Positions 1-6,394 of a stretch of 13,070 bases of DNA are shown here, piece by piece (position 1 is the stretch's first letter; the number at the start of each line of letters is the position of its first letter). The position numbers and the translations under genes are program-made. The stretch spans positions 1 through 13,070 of the forward strand of contig JBHYFA010000074.1 in the NCBI GenBank assembly GCA_051859825.1, in the 5' to 3' direction. The DNA is from CSBr16-58 sp051859825. Its GTDB lineage: Bacteria > Bacteroidota > Bacteroidia > Flavobacteriales > Schleiferiaceae. The notes under the pieces were generated by a model that did not search any database, was not told the DNA's origin, and saw only the letters and a list, made by a program, of their open reading frames with translations.

Positions 1-1
1 A

Positions 2-124
2 GCAATGTTTGCAACCGTGAAAGCCGAGATTTTGAAGCACTTGGATAAATTAGAAAAAAAGGATCCAGCCAAACTGATTGAAGAACGCATCAAGAAGTTT
101 ACCTCCATGGGAGCGTACGGCTAG
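2..124 (+). CDS. accA: Acetyl-CoA carboxylase carboxyltransferase subunit alpha, C-terminal end (partial)
   Basis: This is the last 40 codons of a gene that begins before the window, ending in TAG at 122-124. The tail is helical and charged, and closes with RIKKFTSMGAYG. A C-terminal 'RI-x-KF-x-x-MG' ending is typical of AccA, the alpha subunit of the acetyl-CoA carboxylase carboxyltransferase, which transfers the carboxyl group from biotin to acetyl-CoA to make malonyl-CoA for fatty-acid synthesis in the cytoplasm. The catalytic part lies outside the window, so the call rests on this short tail only. The gene is 24 bases upstream of the aminotransferase on the same strand and could share its transcript. 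Confidence 0.7.
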   Translation, partial: AMFATVKAEILKHLDKLEKKDPAKLIEERIKKFTSMGAYG

Positions 125-148
125 AAATTAAAAAATATTGTTTCGCGC

Positions 149-1345
149 ATGAAATTATCGAAACGAATTGAAGAGCTCACGGAAAGTCAAACCATCGCAA
201 TGGCTAAACTTAGTCGTGAACTCAAAGCTCAAGGAAAGGATATCATCAGTTTAAGTCTGGGTGAGCCCGACTTTTTTACGCCCGACTTTGTAAAGGAAGC
301 TGCTAAAAAAGCCATCGACGAAAATTATTCTTTTTACACACCGGTGCCAGGTTATCTAGATTTACGTGAAGCCGTGGTGACCAAGTTTAAAAGAGACAAT
401 AATCTCGATTATTCGCCAGACCAAATTGTGGTGAGTACGGGTGCAAAACAGGCTATCATTAACGCTATTCTTTGTTTAGTTAACCCCGGTGATGAGGTAA
501 TTATTCCCGCTCCTTATTGGGTTTCTTACGTGCCAATGGTGCAGCTTGCTGAAGGAGTTCCGGTAATCGTTGAAGCCGGTGTTGATCAAGATTTTAAAAT
601 CTCGCCCTCACAATTACGAGCTGCTATTACGCCTAAAACCAAGGTGATTCTCTACAGCTCACCTTGTAATCCTTCTGGTAGCATCTATTCCGAAGAAGAG
701 CTTGCCGCTCTCGCAGAGGTAGTATTGGAGCATGAAGACCTTATGGTGCTCAGCGACGAAATCTATGAACTTATCAGCTACAACGGAAAGGTTCCTTCCA
801 TGGCAGCTATTCCTGGAATGAAAGAGCGTACGGTAATCATTAATGGTTTGTCTAAGGGTTTTTCTATGACTGGCTGGAGACTGGGGTACATGGCCGCTCC
901 CAAAGAATTGGCCGCTGCTTGCGATAAAATGCAAGGTCAGTTTACATCGGCCACCTGCAGCATTGCTCAACGAGCTGCCATTGCCGCTTTGAATGCTGAT
1001 CCATCGGAGTTGGAAAATATGCGCCAAGCCTTTGAGAAACGTCGCGATCTGGTGATTGGACGATTGAAAAAGATGCAAGGTTTAAAGGTGAATGTTCCTC
1101 CCGGTGCATTTTATGCTTTTCCGGATGTGTCTGCCTATTTTGGTAAATCACACAACGGAAAAACCATCAACAATGCCGGTGATTTGAGCTTGTATTTGCT
1201 TGAAGAAGCATTGGTGTCAACGGTTTCGGGTGAGGCTTTCGGCTCGCCGGAGTGTTTGCGTTTATCGTACGCAACTTCCGAAGATGTACTTACTGATGCA
1301 ATGGATCGAATCGAACGCGCTTTAACCAAACTATACAACTCATAA
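149..1345 (+). CDS. Pyridoxal-phosphate aminotransferase, aspartate aminotransferase type (class I/II)
   Basis: This is a 398-residue cytoplasmic fold-type I PLP enzyme, the usual length for bacterial aspartate aminotransferases of the Thermus/Rhizobium type. Visible landmarks are SLGEPDF (36-42), YTPVPG (63-68), STGAKQ (96-101), the substrate/PLP asparagine in PCNPSG (N174), the PLP-ring aspartate in SDEIY (D203), the Schiff-base lysine in SKGFSMTGWR (K236), and the C-terminal carboxylate-binding arginine in LRLSYAT (R371). All key residues are present, so it should be active. The expected reaction is reversible amino transfer between aspartate and 2-oxoglutarate. Related enzymes also act on prephenate or other 2-oxo acids, and the sequence alone does not settle the substrate. 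The start follows a short AT-rich gap after accA. DUF4254 begins 6 bases after the stop, suggesting one transcript. Confidence 0.93.
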   Translation: MKLSKRIEELTESQTIAMAKLSRELKAQGKDIISLSLGEPDFFTPDFVKEAAKKAIDENYSFYTPVPGYLDLREAVVTKFKRDNNLDYSPDQIVVSTGAKQAIINAILCLVNPGDEVIIPAPYWVSYVPMVQLAEGVPVIVEAGVDQDFKISPSQLRAAITPKTKVILYSSPCNPSGSIYSEEELAALAEVVLEHEDLMVLSDEIYELISYNGKVPSMAAIPGMKERTVIINGLSKGFSMTGWRLGYMAAPKELAAACDKMQGQFTSATCSIAQRAAIAALNADPSELENMRQAFEKRRDLVIGRLKKMQGLKVNVPPGAFYAFPDVSAYFGKSHNGKTINNAGDLSLYLLEEALVSTVSGEAFGSPECLRLSYATSEDVLTDAMDRIERALTKLYNS

Positions 1346-1351
1346 GCTGTT

Positions 1352-1987
1352 ATGCAAACCCCCCAATCCTTAATAGAGCATTGGTTTTCCATATTTAATA
1401 AGGCAATCGAGACCTATCATGTCCTCGATAATGTAGATCAGGAAAAGCAAAATCCCTTTACAGAGCAAACGCTGGAGGCCTTGCTTTTTCAGAAATGTTG
1501 GATCGATACGGTACAATGGCATTTGGAAGATATCGTTCGCGATCCACAGATTAACCCCGATGCGGGTATGGAAATTAAGCGTCGCATCGATGCTTCAAAT
1601 CAGCAGCGTACCGACTTGGTTGAAAAACTCGATGATGAGTTTATCAGCCTATTCAATGTGCCAACTAAACCCAGTGATGGCGCAAAACTTAATACCGAAA
1701 GCTTAGCTTGGGCCATTGATCGCTTGTCTATTCTTGCCCTGAAAATTTACCACATGGAAGTGGAGGTAGCACGGGCGACGGAAGAGAAGCTTAGTTTTCT
1801 TAGTGCCAAGCGTGATTTGCTTTTACAGCAAAAGTCGGACTTGTTTCTTTCGATTTCTCAACTCATTGAAGACGTGCAAAACGGTAATCGCTACTATAAA
1901 GTGTATCGCCAAGTGAAAATGTACAACGACCCCAATTTGAACCCCGTTCTCTACGCCAAACAAAACAATTCTTCCTCAGAAGATTAA
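1352..1987 (+). CDS. DUF4254 domain-containing protein
   Basis: This 211-residue protein matches what I know of DUF4254, a Bacteroidota-enriched family of unknown function. Recognisable blocks are the N-terminal IEHWFSIFNKAIETYH (8-23), LFQKCWIDTVQWHLED (46-61), RDPQINP (63-69) and IKRRIDASNQQRTDLVE (75-91). The rest is predicted to be mostly helical, with a charged, possibly coiled-coil stretch around 135-180. There is no signal peptide or membrane segment, so it is probably cytoplasmic. It begins 6 bases after the aminotransferase stop and ends 14 bases before a family 9 glycosyltransferase. The same pairing with a glycosyltransferase occurs in other Bacteroidota, as far as I recall, which hints at a role in surface-glycan assembly. 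That link is inference; no catalytic motif is apparent. Confidence 0.85.
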   Translation: MQTPQSLIEHWFSIFNKAIETYHVLDNVDQEKQNPFTEQTLEALLFQKCWIDTVQWHLEDIVRDPQINPDAGMEIKRRIDASNQQRTDLVEKLDDEFISLFNVPTKPSDGAKLNTESLAWAIDRLSILALKIYHMEVEVARATEEKLSFLSAKRDLLLQQKSDLFLSISQLIEDVQNGNRYYKVYRQVKMYNDPNLNPVLYAKQNNSSSED

Positions 1988-2001
1988 ACAATACTTTGGG
2001 T

Positions 2002-2985
2002 ATGACAATTCTAGTCATCCGTTTATCCGCCTTAGGTGATGTGGCACTTCTCTACCCAGAGGTGTATGGTTTACTGCAAGCTCATCCTCAGGTAAAACTG
2101 GTTATTCTCACTCGTAAGAGTATGAAGCCTCTTTTTGAGCATCTTGATCGGGTACAGGTTTTTGTTCCGGAATTAGATGCTCGCCATAAGGGCTTTTTTG
2201 GTCTTTGGAGGCTCTTTCGCGATTTAAGTAAATACAAAATTGATGCGGTAGCAGACGTGCATGGTGTGTTGCGGTCTGCGGTTTTACGAAGCTTTTTTAG
2301 GTTATCGGGAAAACGACTTGCGGTTATTGAAAAACAGCGTAAAGAACGCGATGAACTGAGTCGAAAAGAAAATAAGATTTTCAATCAACTGCTTACTGCT
2401 CCTGAGCGATATCGGAAAGTTTTCTCGCAGTTGGGCTTTTCGTATCCGACGCATTCATTTCCTCCAATCGTGGAAAGTCCCGCGCAAAAGCGTGGAGTTG
2501 GTATTGCGCCATTTGCCGGATTTGTGCAAAAGGAATGGCCGTGGAAAAAAATTCTTCGCTTGGTTGAATATTACAGCGAAAATGGAGTAGAGGTTTGGCT
2601 TTTTGGTGCACCGGGTGAACAGCGTGAAAAGTTGAAATCACTAACTCACCTGCCAAATGTGCATGTAGCGGAAACGCCCGAGGGTTTACTAGGCGAGTTG
2701 AAGTTGATGGCTTCGTTACGATGTATGCTGAGTATGGATAGCGCCAATGGACATTTAGCTGCTTTAGTGCACTGTCCGGTGGTGACAATCTGGGGTTCCA
2801 CCCATCGTAATTTTGGTTTTGCCCCCGTGGGAGAAGGTAGCCATGTAGAGATTGATCCCCGGGAACTCACTTGCAGACCCTGTTCGGCTTTCGGAGCTAA
2901 GCCTTGTTTTCGCGGCGACCTAGCTTGTTTGCACAGAATTGAACTTAAACAGGTGGTTGATGCGGTGCAAGTTTATCTCGATTAG
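2002..2985 (+). CDS. Glycosyltransferase family 9 (heptosyltransferase-like)
   Basis: This is a 327-residue GT-B-fold enzyme resembling ADP-heptose:LPS heptosyltransferases. The N-terminal domain opens with ILVIRLSALGDVAL, the usual family 9 acceptor-side loop, followed by DVHG (85-88). The C-terminal nucleotide-sugar domain has APFAG (169-173), KEWPWKKI (177-184), MDSANGHLA (245-253) and WGSTH. It ends in a cysteine cluster, CRPC (291-294) with C302 and C309, as in many family 9 proteins. It probably adds a sugar to the lipopolysaccharide core or a related surface glycan on the cytoplasmic face of the inner membrane; the donor sugar is not determined. A TTG six bases upstream is also in frame, but ATG at 2002 gives the canonical family N-terminus. 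Its TAG overlaps the stop of the convergent yraN gene. Confidence 0.88.
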   Translation: MTILVIRLSALGDVALLYPEVYGLLQAHPQVKLVILTRKSMKPLFEHLDRVQVFVPELDARHKGFFGLWRLFRDLSKYKIDAVADVHGVLRSAVLRSFFRLSGKRLAVIEKQRKERDELSRKENKIFNQLLTAPERYRKVFSQLGFSYPTHSFPPIVESPAQKRGVGIAPFAGFVQKEWPWKKILRLVEYYSENGVEVWLFGAPGEQREKLKSLTHLPNVHVAETPEGLLGELKLMASLRCMLSMDSANGHLAALVHCPVVTIWGSTHRNFGFAPVGEGSHVEIDPRELTCRPCSAFGAKPCFRGDLACLHRIELKQVVDAVQVYLD

Positions 2986-3341
2986 GGGACGAAAAAGCGT
3001 GGAATATGCTCTATTGTTGGTGCTTCATGGTTGTTGAAATACACAAGAACTAAGTCGAAGCGGGTTTCTAAATCAATGTTTCTTATGCGCATAAAAAATT
3101 CCAGCGCCGAAACCATGGAGCGAATTTTTGCTTTCCCAACGGCTTGAATAAATGATTCACGGGGGGCGCCCTTGCGACTTTTAACTTCCACCGCAACGAT
3201 GAAAGGGCCATCTCGTAAAATTAAATCAATTTCTAAACGACCGTAAGTGAAATTCCGCTCTAGTATTTCACATCCCTTTTCCACGAGAAAATCTTCCGTA
3301 AGTCGTTCACCTTCCTTGCCTAGATTATTATGCTCTGCCAT
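2982..3341 (-). CDS. yraN: YraN/UPF0102 family protein (endonuclease-like fold)
   Basis: This is a 119-residue protein of the UPF0102/YraN family, which has a PD-(D/E)XK nuclease-like fold and no firmly established role. The N-terminal LGKEGERLTEDFL (7-19) is the family helix. The core shows EIDLI (37-41, D39) and VEVKSR (51-56, E52 and K54), so the catalytic-type triad looks intact. Length is normal for the family. The open frame extends to a TTG at 3356, but ATG at 3341 gives the typical MAEHN-LG start. A strong promoter match just upstream (3354-3385) would leave the TTG at or before the transcription start. The gene converges on the glycosyltransferase and overlaps its stop codon (TTAG, 2982-2985). 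Confidence 0.9.
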   Translation of the reverse strand: MAEHNNLGKEGERLTEDFLVEKGCEILERNFTYGRLEIDLILRDGPFIVAVEVKSRKGAPRESFIQAVGKAKIRSMVSALEFFMRIRNIDLETRFDLVLVYFNNHEAPTIEHIPRFFVP

Positions 3342-3353
3342 GATGTTTTTTGG

Positions 3354-3385
3354 CAAAGATAAAAATGAAAGAAAAAACTTTCAAA
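3354..3385 (-). promoter_or_regulatory. Bacteroidota-type promoter for yraN
   Basis: On the minus strand, TTTG (3385-3382) is followed after 20 bases by TATCTTTG (3361-3354). This fits the known Bacteroidota sigma-factor consensus TTTG, 19-21 bases, TAnnTTTG. Transcription would start close to 3348, leaving a very short leader before the yraN ATG at 3341. The match is seen directly; promoter activity is inferred. Confidence 0.6.
3366..3383. repeat. Inverted repeat inside the yraN promoter spacer
   Basis: TGAAAG (3366-3371) and CTTTCA (3378-3383) form a perfect 6-base inverted repeat around six adenines. It lies between the two promoter elements of yraN and just after the end of the upstream minus-strand gene (stop at 3410). 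Read on the minus strand, the stem is followed by TTTTTA, so it could be a weak intrinsic terminator for the HTATIP2-like gene, an operator for yraN, or chance in AT-rich DNA. Only two of the six pairs are G-C. Confidence 0.3.
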
Positions 3386-3409
3386 TAAAATTTTGTCGTC
3401 TTGCTTTGC

Positions 3410-4072
3410 TTATAGCTTAGAAAGCTCTTCTATTTGCATGTTTTCCCAAACATTTATTCCGTCATCACAGGGGTCAAGTGCTCGAATTATCATTGCTCGG
3501 GCAACATTTTCGGCCTTTATGCCTCGATACTTTTTCGGAACAAACCATCTGGTTATGGGGTCGAGCTTTCGGCTGACCCACTCGGCGGGGCGGACTTCAT
3601 TTCGTTTTCCTAATAAGGTTGCTGGTCGAAAAATTTCTATTACAGGTATCCCTGATTCAATCACTTTTTCCTCCATTTCGCCCTTTACTTTCAGGTAAAA
3701 AAACTTGCTGTTTATGGCAGCCCCAATAGAGCTGACAACTAAAAATTTTTTTACTTCAAATATTTTCCCGATTTCGGCCACCTGAGCTGGAATGTCACGG
3801 TCGATGGCGGCGTATTCTTCTTTGTCGGGTGTTTTACTCGTGGTTGTTCCTATGCAACAAAAGATGTCGTGAACATCAACAAATGCCTGGCGCGGTAGTC
3901 CCGGTGCTGTAAGTTGAGCAGGAATAAAGGATAATTTTGGATGAGAAATATTGGGTTGACTTCTGCCCATTACTCGGATTTCCGAATAGCGGTTGTTTTT
4001 GGTCAATTGCTCAGTAAGGTGACTCCCAACTAATCCGCTTGCTCCAATGATTAAGGCAATTCTATTATTCAT
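3410..4072 (-). CDS. NAD(P)-binding Rossmann-fold protein, HTATIP2/TIP30-like atypical SDR
   Basis: This is a 220-residue atypical short-chain dehydrogenase. The N-terminus shows the dinucleotide-binding glycine motif GASGLVGS (10-17). CIGTTTSK (73-80) follows, then SSIGA (114-118), then the catalytic-type YLKVK pair (Y126, K130), then FRPATLLG (148-155). This order and the short length match bacterial relatives of HTATIP2 (TIP30/CC3), annotated as NAD(P)H-binding proteins or nucleoside-diphosphate-sugar epimerase-like. No substrate can be assigned. It is predicted to be cytoplasmic, with no signal or membrane segment. It lies between the rhomboid gene (89 bases upstream) and yraN (68 bases downstream). 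It may have its own promoter, because a TATTTTTGCC string sits 26 bases before its ATG. Confidence 0.85.
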   Translation of the reverse strand: MNNRIALIIGASGLVGSHLTEQLTKNNRYSEIRVMGRSQPNISHPKLSFIPAQLTAPGLPRQAFVDVHDIFCCIGTTTSKTPDKEEYAAIDRDIPAQVAEIGKIFEVKKFLVVSSIGAAINSKFFYLKVKGEMEEKVIESGIPVIEIFRPATLLGKRNEVRPAEWVSRKLDPITRWFVPKKYRGIKAENVARAMIIRALDPCDDGINVWENMQIEELSKL

Positions 4073-4097
4073 TGACTTGAGTAAATCTGATTATAGG

Positions 4098-4105
4098 CAA
4101 AAATA
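4098..4105 (-). promoter_or_regulatory. Possible -7 promoter element for the HTATIP2-like gene
   Basis: The minus strand reads TATTTTTG here, followed by CC, matching TAnnTTTG. It lies 26 bases upstream of the ATG at 4072. No TTTG occurs at the expected 19-21 base spacing, so only the downstream half is supported. Confidence 0.35.
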
Positions 4106-4161
4106 TTATTTGTGTTAGGCGTGTCGTATGTTGCAAATGTAACCAAAGAAATGAATATGAA

Positions 4162-4938
4162 TCAAGTTTCTTTGTTTTTTTTCGTGTAATGATAAATGAT
4201 GGTTTTTACTGAATTTTCTGAAGTTGAATCTTGATTTACATGCTCATTTTCAAGGGATAATTGTTCGGGTGTTTTCCAATAGTCTAATTTTTCCATTCGA
4301 AGTTCTTCCTCTTCATCCCACTGATAGCGGTCTTTTCGCCAAAAATGTTTTGTGATGTGTGCGGGATTCGTCCCTCTAAAAATGATTGCTAATATTAATC
4401 CGGTAATTCCACCCATGCCGTGGGATTCGTAGGAAACTTGCGGGTCAACAGGGAGTATGCCCCACACCAGTGATCCGTATAAAAATGCGATGAGCAACGA
4501 AAGTGCTATCAAGGTGGGGTGGCCACGCAGCAGTCCAGAAAAGAAAATGAAAAACGCCAAAGCGTAAACTACCCCACTGGCTCCAATGTGGTAGGCTTCA
4601 CGTGCGAAGAACCAAGTTAATAATCCGGATACCACGATGGAGAGGAAATACACTTTCCATTTTATTTCCCGATAGAAAAAACCTACCGCACTACCAAGGA
4701 TTAATATTGGGAAAGTGTTTGAAAATAAATGCTTTAAACTCCCGTGTAAAAATGGCGAACTCAATATGCCGTAAAGCTGTTTGGGGTCTTTCGGGTAGAG
4801 GCCGTAGCTCGAATTTGGTACGTCAAATTTCCATTCTAACCAATAGCTCACCCACATCAAAAGCACCATGAAAAATGGAGGCCGCCAGTACGTAGCGCTT
4901 ATTATTGACTGAAAAGAGAGGTTGGTTTTTGCCTCCAT
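4162..4938 (-). CDS. Rhomboid family intramembrane serine protease
   Basis: This is a 258-residue polytopic inner-membrane protein. It has about six hydrophobic segments (roughly 20-36, 68-88, 95-113, 119-137, 142-160, 168-187). The catalytic serine is in GASG (S121), the partner histidine in ESHGMGG (H173), and the conserved HGSLKHLFSN region (65-74) carries the oxyanion-type residues. Both catalytic residues are present, so it should be an active site-specific protease cutting transmembrane substrates within the membrane; its substrates are unknown. The last 70 residues (about 188-258) form a charged, soluble tail beyond the rhomboid core, predicted to be cytoplasmic. The gene is divergent from rarA, sharing a 77-base intergenic region with it. 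The HTATIP2-like and yraN genes follow on the same strand. Confidence 0.92.
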   Translation of the reverse strand: MEAKTNLSFQSIISATYWRPPFFMVLLMWVSYWLEWKFDVPNSSYGLYPKDPKQLYGILSSPFLHGSLKHLFSNTFPILILGSAVGFFYREIKWKVYFLSIVVSGLLTWFFAREAYHIGASGVVYALAFFIFFSGLLRGHPTLIALSLLIAFLYGSLVWGILPVDPQVSYESHGMGGITGLILAIIFRGTNPAHITKHFWRKDRYQWDEEEELRMEKLDYWKTPEQLSLENEHVNQDSTSENSVKTIIYHYTKKNKET

Positions 4939-4959
4939 GACTCGCGATTATTTTCGTGG

Positions 4960-4967
4960 TAAAAATA
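4960..4967 (-). promoter_or_regulatory. Weak -7-like element upstream of the rhomboid gene
   Basis: The minus strand reads TATTTTTACC, differing from the TAnnTTTG-CC pattern elsewhere in the window at one base (A for G). It lies about 21 bases before the rhomboid ATG. No upstream TTTG at the correct spacing was found. Confidence 0.2.
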
Positions 4968-4991
4968 CGATACGAGCCTTGCCTGTATTTG

Positions 4992-4999
4992 TACTTTTG
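4992..4999 (+). promoter_or_regulatory. Possible -7 promoter element for rarA
   Basis: TACTTTTG followed by TC matches TAnnTTTG and is identical to the element before the histidine kinase gene. It ends 16 bases before the ATG at 5016. That would place transcription start after the longer in-frame GTG at 4956, supporting the shorter RarA start. No clear TTTG lies 19-21 bases upstream. Confidence 0.4.
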
Positions 5000-5015
5000 T
5001 CACAAAAGAAAGAGC

Positions 5016-6296
5016 ATGTCAAATAAACCTCTTGCTGAGCGAATGCGTCCCCGTACTCTAGATGCTTTCGTGGGACAAAAACACCTGGTTGGCGATGACG
5101 GGCCTTTGCGGAGAATGTTGGAGCACGGCACCCTGCCTTCGATTATTCTCTGGGGACCTCCGGGTGTTGGCAAAACTACCTTAGCCTTTATTCTGAGTGA
5201 AAGTTTGAATAGAAAAATGTATCACCTCTCCGCAGTTTCGGCTGGTGTAAAGGATATTCGTGATATTCTATCCAAAGAGCAGAATGCGGGTATGTTTGCA
5301 AGCCCAAAGCCACCGGTGGTTTTCATAGATGAGATTCATCGCTTTAGTAAATCTCAGCAGGATAGTCTTTTACATGCGGTTGAGCGTGGGGAAATGACTC
5401 TGATTGGTGCCACCACCGAGAATCCATCCTTTGAATTAAATAACGCTATTTTGTCGCGTTGTCAAGTTTTTGTCTTGGAAAATCTCGACGAATCTGATCT
5501 GCGTGATATGTTAGAATCTGCCGTGAAAACGGATGAGGAGTTGAAGAAAATCCCGGTAGTTCTTCAGGAGATGGAAGCTTTGATTGCCTTTGGCGGTGGT
5601 GATGCTCGAAAAACGCTAAACAATCTTGAGTTACTCGTACGTAGTCATACTGGTTCGGGACCTTTAGTAGTTACCAACGAGAGGGTAGAGGAGGTGTGTC
5701 AGCGGAAATTTGCCGCTTATGATAAGAATGGGGAAATGCATTACGATGTTATTTCGGCTTTTATCAAGTCTATTCGTGGAAGTGCTCCGCAGGCTTCGCT
5801 TTATTGGCTAGCACGGATGATTAAGGGTGGAGAAGATCCTCTTTTCATCGCTCGTCGGCTACTGATTTCTGCCAGTGAAGATATTGGTTTGGCAAATCCT
5901 ACAGCTTTGGTAATAGCCAATGCGACCTTTGATGCCGTGGGCAAACTCGGAATGCCCGAAGCCCGAATTCCTCTGGCTCAGTGTACACTCTACTTGGCTA
6001 CATCCCCAAAAAGTAACTCCGCTTACGACGCCATCAACAAAGTCTTGAAGGATGTTGAAGCTTCGGGTGATTTACCCGTGCCTCTTCATCTACGAAATGC
6101 ACCCACTGATTTGATGAAGAAAATGGGGTATGGGAAAGACTATCTATATCCACATAGTTATCCTAATAACTTTGTGCACCAAACCTACTTGCCGGATGAC
6201 CTTTTTCCGGCCAATTGGTTCGTTCCTGCTGACAATTCTAAAGAACAGGCTATACGTTCTTTCGTCTTAAGGTGTTGGAATAGAGAAGGGGACTGA
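5016..6296 (+). CDS. rarA: Replication-associated recombination protein A (MgsA/RarA AAA+ ATPase)
   Basis: This is a 426-residue AAA+ ATPase of the RarA/MgsA/WRNIP1 family, which acts at stalled replication forks and DNA ends. It starts with the typical PLAERMRPRTLDAFVGQKHL (5-24). Walker A is GPPGVGKT (47-54), Walker B VVFIDEIHRF (101-110), sensor 1 GATTENPSF (131-139), the arginine finger is in LSRCQ (R148), and a sensor 2-like arginine is in GGGDARK (R198). The C-terminal tetramerisation domain follows (IKSIRGSAPQASLYWLARM, then the LHLRNAPTDLMKKMGYGKDY region). The open frame extends 20 codons further to a GTG at 4956. That extension is cysteine- and tyrosine-rich, unlike the family, and overlaps a promoter-like element, so ATG at 5016 is preferred. 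It is transcribed divergently from the rhomboid gene. Confidence 0.95.
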   Translation: MSNKPLAERMRPRTLDAFVGQKHLVGDDGPLRRMLEHGTLPSIILWGPPGVGKTTLAFILSESLNRKMYHLSAVSAGVKDIRDILSKEQNAGMFASPKPPVVFIDEIHRFSKSQQDSLLHAVERGEMTLIGATTENPSFELNNAILSRCQVFVLENLDESDLRDMLESAVKTDEELKKIPVVLQEMEALIAFGGGDARKTLNNLELLVRSHTGSGPLVVTNERVEEVCQRKFAAYDKNGEMHYDVISAFIKSIRGSAPQASLYWLARMIKGGEDPLFIARRLLISASEDIGLANPTALVIANATFDAVGKLGMPEARIPLAQCTLYLATSPKSNSAYDAINKVLKDVEASGDLPVPLHLRNAPTDLMKKMGYGKDYLYPHSYPNNFVHQTYLPDDLFPANWFVPADNSKEQAIRSFVLRCWNREGD

Positions 6297-6315
6297 TTTT
6301 TTAACATTTAAATTA

Positions 6316-6344
6316 TTGTTAATAGCAAAACGCTCATTTGTTAA
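6316..6344 (+). repeat. Direct repeats TTGTTAA upstream of the histidine kinase gene
   Basis: TTGTTAA occurs at 6316-6322 and again at 6338-6344, exactly 22 bases apart (about two helical turns). The second copy overlaps the TTTG upstream promoter element. A third, inverted copy of the core (TTAACA) is at 6301-6306. Spaced direct repeats are the usual target form of OmpR-family regulators, so this could be an autoregulatory site. The region is AT-rich and chance is possible. Confidence 0.3.
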
Positions 6345-6369
6345 AATTCGAGAGCTCGAATTACTTTTG
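6337..6369 (+). promoter_or_regulatory. Bacteroidota-type promoter for the two-component operon
   Basis: TTTG (6337-6340) and TACTTTTG (6362-6369) are separated by 21 bases, fitting TTTG, 19-21 bases, TAnnTTTG. The predicted start of transcription is near 6376, giving a leader of about 20 bases before the ATG at 6395. An 8-base inverted repeat fills the spacer. Confidence 0.6.
6345..6362. promoter_or_regulatory. Inverted repeat in the promoter spacer, candidate operator
   Basis: AATTCGAG (6345-6352) and CTCGAATT (6355-6362) form a perfect 8-base inverted repeat with a two-base centre. It lies between the two promoter elements of the histidine kinase gene and touches the first base of the downstream one. 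A dimeric protein bound here would block RNA polymerase. The repeat is seen directly; the operator role is inferred. Confidence 0.4.
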
Positions 6370-6394
6370 TCCGCATAAATAAGCTCTCTAATAA

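Noticed and set aside
659..1078. A 139-codon open frame antisense to the aminotransferase gene.
   Set aside because: It is a shadow of a fully motif-supported gene; the composition is not protein-like and there is no domain.
3342..3356. A five-residue extension of YraN from TTG 3356.
   Set aside because: It would lie inside the predicted promoter. ATG at 3341 gives the typical family start.
3393..3698. A 101-codon open frame on the plus strand, antisense to the HTATIP2-like gene.
   Set aside because: It mirrors a gene with strong family motifs on the other strand and has no recognisable domain of its own.
4144..4182. Inverted repeat CAAAGAAA / TTTCTTTG followed by eight T residues on the plus strand, resembling an intrinsic terminator.
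   Set aside because: The T run is on the plus strand while both flanking genes are on the minus strand. One arm lies inside the end of the rhomboid gene, and the stem is only 2 of 8 G-C with a 15-base loop.
4956..5015. A 20-residue N-terminal extension of RarA starting at GTG 4956.
   Set aside because: The extension is cysteine- and tyrosine-rich and unlike the family. It overlaps a promoter-like element, and ATG at 5016 gives the standard N-terminus.
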